Position numbers and translations under genes: made by a program
Assembly: GCF_010548305.1 (NCBI RefSeq)
Contig: NZ_JAAGLV010000008.1
Location: 124,001-188,000, forward strand
Reading direction: 5' to 3'
Length of the DNA stretch: 64,000 bases
Origin: Streptomyces sp. SID13031
Lineage (GTDB): Bacteria > Actinomycetota > Actinomycetes > Propionibacteriales > Kribbellaceae
Part shown: positions 58,949 through 64,000 of the stretch, in pieces
Position numbering within the stretch: the stretch's first letter is position 1
How the letters are laid out: every line of letters begins with the position of its first letter
The notes under the pieces: model-generated
The model's database searches: none
What the model was told of the DNA's origin: nothing
The model's input: the letters and a program-made list of their open reading frames with translations, nothing else

Positions 58949-59647
58949 GAGACGGTGGATCAGGTCAGGCAGGCGGGGGTGTCCAGCTACATCCGGCGGA
59001 GTGTCCGGATGACGGTTGGGCAGCAGCGGGTCTGGGAGACCAACTGGCCTCAGTTGGGGCGCAAGCTGGAGGAACTGCCGGCTGGCGAGGTTGATCTGGC
59101 CGGCTGGTTCGGGCGGGAGGCGCCTGTTGTCCTGGAGATCGGGTCCGGGATGGGGGAAGGGACGTCGCAGCTTGCTCGGCAGGCGCCTGAGGTCAACCAC
59201 CTGGCGGCGGAGGTCTACCCGGCCGGGCTCGGGCAGTTGATGTTGTGGGTGGAGAAGTACGAGCTCGACAACGTGCGGTTGCTGCATGGGGACGCGCTCG
59301 ATTTTCTGCGCGACCATGTGCGGCCGGACACGCTCGCCGGAGTGCGGGTGTTCTTTCCGGATCCGTGGCCGAAGAAGCGGCACCACAAGCGGCGGCTGAT
59401 CACAGCGCCGTTCGTCAAGCTGCTCGCCACCCGCCTGCAGCCGGGCGGAAGGTTGCATCTGGCAACGGACTGGCAGGACTACGCGGACGACATGCTCTCG
59501 ATCTGTGCGGCTGAGCCGCTGCTGACCAACGAATACGAGGGCTGGGCACCGCGACCCGACTGGCGGCCGGTCACCAAGTTCGAGTCACGCGCGCACGCCG
59601 AGGGCCGTCACTGTCGCGACCTGATGTTCACGAAGTCCGCGACGTGA
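58946..59647 (+). CDS. trmB: tRNA (guanine-N7-)-methyltransferase
   Basis: A 233-residue SAM-dependent enzyme making m7G46 in the variable loop of tRNA. SAM motif I is VVLEIGSGMGEGTSQLA (about 63-79). The conserved catalytic block VFFPDPWPKKRHHKRRLI (about 132-149) and KFESRAHAEGRHCRDL near the C-terminus are diagnostic. The GTG at 58946 follows TAGGAT by 6 nt. The 3' end overlaps the convergent rhamnosidase gene by 20 bp. Confidence 0.95.
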   Translation: METVDQVRQAGVSSYIRRSVRMTVGQQRVWETNWPQLGRKLEELPAGEVDLAGWFGREAPVVLEIGSGMGEGTSQLARQAPEVNHLAAEVYPAGLGQLMLWVEKYELDNVRLLHGDALDFLRDHVRPDTLAGVRVFFPDPWPKKRHHKRRLITAPFVKLLATRLQPGGRLHLATDWQDYADDMLSICAAEPLLTNEYEGWAPRPDWRPVTKFESRAHAEGRHCRDLMFTKSAT

Positions 59648-62303
59648 AGTTCCAGTGACCTGACGGCACGGTGAAGACGCAGTACCCGTCCCGCTGCACC
59701 GGCTCGTCGGCATAGGGCGCCGGAATGACCGTCACATCGCTGGCCGCCTCAGCAGGCACGTGTACTTCGGCAGTCGTACCGACAGGCACCTGTACTTCGA
59801 GCTGGAACACCCGCCCAACTCGCCGCCAAGCCACCGAGACCCGCCCGCGAACGGTGTCGGTCCGCAGCGAAGCCGAATCCACCTGGGAGCGCCCATCCGG
59901 CCGGACCAGGATGCGTTCCCACCCGTTGGCGACGTTGCGCAACCCGGCCACGTTCTCCAACAGCCACTGTGCGACCGTGCCCTGGAAGTAGTGGTTGCGC
60001 GACCGGGTATCGGTCTCCCACATCTCCCACATCGTGTCGGCCCCGTTGTCGAACCAGTAACCCCAGCTGGGATACGACCGCTGCAACGCGACCTTCGCGG
60101 CCACGTCGGCATGGCCGTGTGCGCTCAGCACCGGCAGCAGTACGCCGACCCCGAGGCATCCCGTGTTGAGGTGGAAGCCGCGCGCCTCAATGTCGGCCAC
60201 GAGGTTGGCCACCACCGCGGATACCGACTCCTCCGGAACTAATCCGAAGGCTAGCGGCAGCGCGTTCGACGTCTGCCGGTAGTCCGGATCCGAGGCCGTC
60301 CGATAGAGCCCCGCGGAGCGATCCAGGAACGCGCGATTCAGCCCGTCGGCCAGCTCGCCCGCGGCTTTGCGCAGCCGATCGACCTGGGCCGGCCGGCCAA
60401 GGATCTCGGCGATCTCGGCGACCGCGAGTACGGCGCGATACAGGTACGCCGTACCGGTCAGGCGGCGGTCCTCCGGTGGCGGGCCGTCGGGGTAGCCCGG
60501 CGGGATCCAGTCGCCGAGGACGCTCAGCGACAACCCGTCCTCGACCCGATCGAGTTCGTAGTCGAGATACCGCAGTACTGCGTCCCAGTGGTCGGCGAGC
60601 AGCCGCTCGTCGCCGTACCAGCGGTGCATCTCGCGCAGGATAAACGGGTAGACCGTCGACCATTCGGTGGCGGGGGAGAGCTCGGTGTAGCCCCAGTCGC
60701 CGGTCGGCGCAATCACCGGCAACCTGCCGTCCAGGTCTTGGCTGTCGCGCAGATCGCCGAGCCACTTGGTGAAGAAGCGGGCCATGCCGAGGGTGCCGGC
60801 CATCGTCGGGGCGCCGACCTGGGCGTCGCCGGTCCAGCCGTTCTTCTCCATCTTCGGGGTGTCGGTCGGGATGCCGTGCAGGTTGTTCAGCACGGTCCGC
60901 CGCATCGCCTGGTCGATCTGCTCGTACAGCGGCTGGCTCGCGCTGAACCGGCTGATCTCCGCGACATCGGAGTGCACCACCCGCATCGTCACCGAGCTGC
61001 GCGTCGGCTCGCCCGGGAAGCCTTCGAGCTGGACGTAGCGGAAACCCTTGTACGAGAAGCGCGGCTCCCACTCCTCGATACCGTTGCCTGAGGCAAGGTA
61101 TTCGTCGCGCTGGAAACGATCCTTCCGGACATGCGGGTTCTCGGCGAAGACGGTGCCGTCGGCAAGCAACCTCTCACCGTGCGTGAGGCTGATCGTCGTA
61201 CCGGCCGGTGCGGTCACCTGCAGTTTCGTCCAGCCCGCCGTCGTTCGCCCGAAGTCGGCGATCCACACGCCGGGCTTCGGCTGGGTGAAGGCCACCGGCG
61301 CGACGTCCTCGATCACCCGGATCGGCTCGTGCTCCTGCGCGCGTACCTGACCACGCGGAGCCTGAACGACGAGCGCCCTGGTCCAACTGGAGTCGTCAAA
61401 GCCGGCCGCATCCCAGCCGGCCGGGTGCAGTCGAGCGTCGTAGGTCTCGCCGGAGAACAGCGAGTCGGAGCGAGTCGGCCCATCGGTCACTCGCCATGCA
61501 TCGTCGGTGACGATCTCGGTCGCGGTGCCATCGGCGTGCTCGATCACCAGCCGGGCGAGCAGCCGCGGCTCGGCGGTCCACGGTGTCTGGTGCCAACGCC
61601 ACACGTTCGGGGTCGACAGCCCGAAGAAGCCGCGCCCGAGTTCGGCGCCGAGCACGTTGTCACCGGACTGCAGCAGCGCCGTCACGTCGTACGCGACCGA
61701 CAGCACGGTGTCCTCGTAGTCGGTGAACCCGGGATCGAGCACCGAGTCGCCGACGCGCTGCCCGTTGATCCGCAGCTCCTGGTAGGCGAGCCCGCTCGCA
61801 TACAGCCGCGCCCGCTCGACACCTCCAGCCAGCGTGAAAGCACGCCGCAGCAGTGGCGCCGGAACGTCCTCGTCCCGTACTTCGGAGTCGCGAGCACCGA
61901 TCCATCGCGCGTCGCCGAATCCCTCGCCGAGCAGCCCGGTCTCGAACCAGCTCGCCGGGCTCCAGCGACCGACTCGCTCCAGCCCGTCCCACAACCGGAC
62001 AGCCCAGTGATAGCGAGTCCGCGGCGTCAGTACCGGCCCGTCGTACGCGATCCCGAAGCTCTTCGCCGAGGAGACCTGCCCGGTGTCCCACACATCGGCC
62101 GTCTCGGGCGTCAGCAGGTCAGGGCTCGAGGCCACCAGCAGCTGGTACGCCGATTGGGTCGCGCCATAGCCCGGCGCGGTCGCGATCCACCCCAGCCGGG
62201 GTCGGTTGGCGTCCGTACCGAGCGGGCGGTCGGCGTACTCGGTGGTGAGCTTGTCCGCGGTCAACGGTCCACCAGGGGTCCAGCTGTCCGGGGCAACAGG
62301 CAT
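59628..62303 (-). CDS. GH78 alpha-L-rhamnosidase
   Basis: An 891-residue inverting rhamnosidase of family GH78. The N-terminal Ig-like and beta-jelly-roll domains (ADRPLGTDANRPRLGWIA, YASGLAYQELRINGQRVGDSVLDPGFTDYEDTV) precede the (alpha/alpha)6 catalytic domain (about 430-760). Its acidic signature is NNLHGIPTDTPKMEKNGWTGDAQ with Asp/Glu catalytic positions, and GDWIPPGYPDG and GYWFDNGADTMWEMWE are further substrate contacts. A C-terminal beta domain follows. No signal peptide, so probably intracellular. The ATG at 62301-62303 follows GAGGAG by 8 nt; a GTG one codon earlier is possible. Substrate likely a rhamnosylated plant glycoside. Confidence 0.92.
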   Translation of the reverse strand: MPVAPDSWTPGGPLTADKLTTEYADRPLGTDANRPRLGWIATAPGYGATQSAYQLLVASSPDLLTPETADVWDTGQVSSAKSFGIAYDGPVLTPRTRYHWAVRLWDGLERVGRWSPASWFETGLLGEGFGDARWIGARDSEVRDEDVPAPLLRRAFTLAGGVERARLYASGLAYQELRINGQRVGDSVLDPGFTDYEDTVLSVAYDVTALLQSGDNVLGAELGRGFFGLSTPNVWRWHQTPWTAEPRLLARLVIEHADGTATEIVTDDAWRVTDGPTRSDSLFSGETYDARLHPAGWDAAGFDDSSWTRALVVQAPRGQVRAQEHEPIRVIEDVAPVAFTQPKPGVWIADFGRTTAGWTKLQVTAPAGTTISLTHGERLLADGTVFAENPHVRKDRFQRDEYLASGNGIEEWEPRFSYKGFRYVQLEGFPGEPTRSSVTMRVVHSDVAEISRFSASQPLYEQIDQAMRRTVLNNLHGIPTDTPKMEKNGWTGDAQVGAPTMAGTLGMARFFTKWLGDLRDSQDLDGRLPVIAPTGDWGYTELSPATEWSTVYPFILREMHRWYGDERLLADHWDAVLRYLDYELDRVEDGLSLSVLGDWIPPGYPDGPPPEDRRLTGTAYLYRAVLAVAEIAEILGRPAQVDRLRKAAGELADGLNRAFLDRSAGLYRTASDPDYRQTSNALPLAFGLVPEESVSAVVANLVADIEARGFHLNTGCLGVGVLLPVLSAHGHADVAAKVALQRSYPSWGYWFDNGADTMWEMWETDTRSRNHYFQGTVAQWLLENVAGLRNVANGWERILVRPDGRSQVDSASLRTDTVRGRVSVAWRRVGRVFQLEVQVPVGTTAEVHVPAEAASDVTVIPAPYADEPVQRDGYCVFTVPSGHWNFTSRTS

Positions 62304-62394
62304 CACGCGAGCTCCTCACAAGGCGGGAAGGTCCCGGAGGACCGTATGCACCCGCCCAAGTCCTGAGCAACAGCCGTGTCCTGATCTGGACAGT

Positions 62395-63144
62395 TCAGGA
62401 CCGAGGCGTGAGAGCGATCGCCCACAGCCGGTCGGGAACCAGCTTGGCAACCCGCATCAGGAGTGACATCTGCCACGGGAAGACGATCCGCGCGGACTGC
62501 TTCTCGATGCCGTCCGCGATCGCCCGGCCGGCCTGTTCGGCGGAGACCATGAACGGCATCGGGAAGGTGTTCTGCTCGGTCATCTCCGTCTTGACGAAAC
62601 CGGGACAGACAGTGATGACGTCGATACCGTCAGGGCGGAGCCGGACGCGCAGGGCTTCTAGCAGGTTGATCTGCGCGGCCTTCGACGCGCCGTACGCCTC
62701 CGACCCGGGCAGCCCGCGGTAGCCCGCGACCGACGAGATGCCGACGATCACTCCGGCGCCCTGCACATTCATCCGGGGGATCAGCTCGCCGAGGCAGTTC
62801 GCCATCCCGCCGACGTTCACCTTGAGATGCTGGTTGATCGACTCGACGTCGAAGTCGCTGCCCATCTGCTTCCAGTAGCCGGCGCTCAGGACAGCGATGT
62901 CGATCCCGCCGAGCTCGGCCGCGACGACATCGGCCGCCTGCCGGACGTCGTCAGCATCGGTGATGTCGCACGGAACGGCCGTCATCCACTCGCCGGCGAC
63001 CGCTTGCAAGGCGTCGGCCCGGCGTGCGGAGATCGCGACGTGCGCGCCGCGGCGGCACAGCTCCCGAGCCAGTGCGGCGCCGATGCCCGAGGAGGCGCCG
63101 ACGACCCAGATCCTGCGGCCGGCGACATCCATAGCTCTGCTCAT
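62395..63144 (-). CDS. Short-chain dehydrogenase/reductase
   Basis: A 249-residue Rossmann-fold oxidoreductase. The cofactor loop is VVGASSGIGAALARELCRRGAHVAISARR (about 13-41; TGxxxGxG-type with Ala, Ser), and the catalytic triad is Ser in GISSVAGYRG (about 139), Tyr and Lys in YGASKAAQ (about 152-156). The Arg-rich end of strand 2 (SARRAD) suggests NADP. It is translationally coupled to the cyclopropane-fatty-acid synthase gene (ATGA overlap, GGAGGT upstream), so it may act on a lipid or acyl intermediate. The 3' part (IVFPWQMSLLMRVAKLVPDRLW) resembles SDRs of lipid pathways. Confidence 0.9.
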   Translation of the reverse strand: MSRAMDVAGRRIWVVGASSGIGAALARELCRRGAHVAISARRADALQAVAGEWMTAVPCDITDADDVRQAADVVAAELGGIDIAVLSAGYWKQMGSDFDVESINQHLKVNVGGMANCLGELIPRMNVQGAGVIVGISSVAGYRGLPGSEAYGASKAAQINLLEALRVRLRPDGIDVITVCPGFVKTEMTEQNTFPMPFMVSAEQAGRAIADGIEKQSARIVFPWQMSLLMRVAKLVPDRLWAIALTPRS

Positions 63145-64000
63145 TCTGACCTCCACTCCACCGCCCCGGTCAGGTCCTTCCGCACCAGAGCCAGTTGGGA
63201 AACGCCCAGGTACCCGGCGCGGAAACCGGCCTCGGAGTACGCCAGGTAGAACTCCCACATCCGCCGGAAGACGGCGTCGAAGCCAAGGTTCGCGACCTCG
63301 GCGGCGCGATCGGTGAACCGGTCCCGCCACAGCCGCAGCGTGTGGGCGTAGGCGGGCCCGAGGTCGCGGCGATGAGCGATCTCGAGCCCGCCCGCCGCGC
63401 CCGCGATCTGCTCGATCGCGGTCAGCGAAGGGATCAGGCCGCCGGGGAAGATGTACTGGTGGATCCAGCCCTGGGCGTGCCTGGTGGCGAGCAACCGGTC
63501 GTGCGGCATGGTGATCGACTGCAGCGCGAACCGTCCGCCGGGTGCCAGCAGCCGGTCGATCGTCGCGAAGTACGCCGGCCAGTACTGCGCGCCGACGGCT
63601 TCGATCATCTCGACGCTGACCACCGCGTCGTACTGGCCGCGCACGTCGCGGTAGTCGCGCAGCTCGACCTCCGCGTTGACACCGGCCTCGGCGATCCGCT
63701 TCCGGGCCAGGTCGCGTTGCTCGGCCGACAGCGTCACCGACGTGACGGTCGCGCCGCGTTCGGCTGCCTGGATCGCGAGCTGTCCCCAGCCGGTACCGAT
63801 CTCCAGCACCCGGGTGCCTTCGCCGACTCCGGCATAGTCGAGGACGCCGTCGATCTTGCGGCGTTGCGCTGTCGCCAGGTCTTCGTCCTGCGTCTCGAAC
63901 CAAGCCGATGAATAACTCATGGTCTCGTCCAGGAACGTGGCGAAGAGCTCGTTGGACAGGTCGTAGTGCCGGGCGATGTTGGAGCGCGCGCCTTCGCGGT
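63141..64000 (-). CDS. cfa: Cyclopropane-fatty-acyl-phospholipid synthase (5' part beyond window)
   Basis: The C-terminal 286 residues of a SAM-dependent cyclopropane/mycolate-type synthase, which methylenates double bonds of membrane phospholipid acyl chains. Visible are NIARHYDLSNELFATFLDETMSYSSAWF (the conserved start of the catalytic part), SAM motif VLEIGTGWGQLAIQAAERG, VTLSAEQRDLARKRI, and the active-site VSVEMIEAVGAQYWPAYF and WIHQYIFPGG. The frame runs off the right edge, so the annotated ATG near 63918 is internal. It overlaps the SDR start by 4 bp. Confidence 0.94.
   Translation of the reverse strand, partial: REGARSNIARHYDLSNELFATFLDETMSYSSAWFETQDEDLATAQRRKIDGVLDYAGVGEGTRVLEIGTGWGQLAIQAAERGATVTSVTLSAEQRDLARKRIAEAGVNAEVELRDYRDVRGQYDAVVSVEMIEAVGAQYWPAYFATIDRLLAPGGRFALQSITMPHDRLLATRHAQGWIHQYIFPGGLIPSLTAIEQIAGAAGGLEIAHRRDLGPAYAHTLRLWRDRFTDRAAEVANLGFDAVFRRMWEFYLAYSEAGFRAGYLGVSQLALVRKDLTGAVEWRSE

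Noticed and set aside
62395-63903. Long minus-strand frame from 63903 through the SDR
   Set aside because: The upstream 250 codons are a shadow of the cyclopropane synthase; the SDR starts at 63144 with GGAGGT upstream.

Overview
The window is high-GC actinobacterial chromosome. Codon use, GTG/TTG starts, 4-bp stop/start overlaps and possible leaderless promoters fit this. So does a block syntenic (from memory) with Mycobacterium tuberculosis Rv2220-Rv2230: glnA2, glnE, panB, RNase H/phosphatase, zinc-ribbon protein and Nif3. The density of secreted and intracellular glycosidases and the general gene style suggest Kribbella or a close relative in the Propionibacteriales; this genus call is an inference, not a database result. 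No prophage, insertion sequence, CRISPR array or plasmid function was seen.

Layout. (1) 1-11.1 kb is sugar catabolism. A minus-strand operon holds a GH38 alpha-mannosidase, a His-rich protein and a ROK sugar kinase, facing a GH3 hexosaminidase-type enzyme across two LacI-type operator palindromes. A GNAT gene follows, then a ROK repressor divergent from a GH13 alpha-glucosidase. (2) 11.1-16.1 kb is a core RNA/nucleotide block: Nif3-like protein, zinc-ribbon coiled-coil protein with an apparent CTG start, RNase H/phosphatase fusion, and RNB exonuclease. (3) 16.2-24.6 kb holds an AraC regulator with a divergent efflux pump, an FAD oxidase, and an RNA-biology cluster: a Ro60/Rsr (TROVE) protein, a bacterial Y RNA containing a circularly permuted tRNA, a PLP deaminase and the RNase P RNA. 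It ends with an ArsR regulator coupled to a decayed MFS pseudogene. (4) 24.7-31.5 kb is an operon of three exported carbohydrate-active proteins: GH95-like, PQQ-type sugar dehydrogenase with PKD and CBM6 domains, and ThuA-CBM6. (5) 31.6-38.9 kb is mixed: S10 peptidase with nucleotidyltransferase, MetAP, a histone-H1-like protein, a metal receptor followed by a small Cys-rich gene under an iron box, Nudix, and an aldo/keto reductase. (6) 38.9-43.4 kb carries nadE and a panB gene whose product has a roughly 630-residue low-complexity N-terminal extension. (7) 43.6-48.7 kb has membrane and stress-type genes, including an HTTM/DCC-type group. (8) 48.8-59.6 kb carries nitrogen control (glnA2, glnE), a HupE-like protein coupled to a 1210-residue exported phosphoesterase/beta-propeller protein, and trmB. 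(9) 59.6-64 kb holds a GH78 rhamnosidase, a short-chain dehydrogenase and a truncated cyclopropane-fatty-acid synthase.

Two features stand out. The first is the Y RNA at 21213-21360: its internal module has a T arm, a perfect 7-bp acceptor helix and a D arm in permuted order, immediately upstream of the Ro gene that should bind it. The second is a series of very long, near-perfect intergenic hairpins (arms up to 42 bp) at 31.5, 34.0, 46.4, 50.2 and 58.8 kb. Two other hairpins, at 11.4 and 58.8 kb, share sequence and appear to be copies of one dispersed element.
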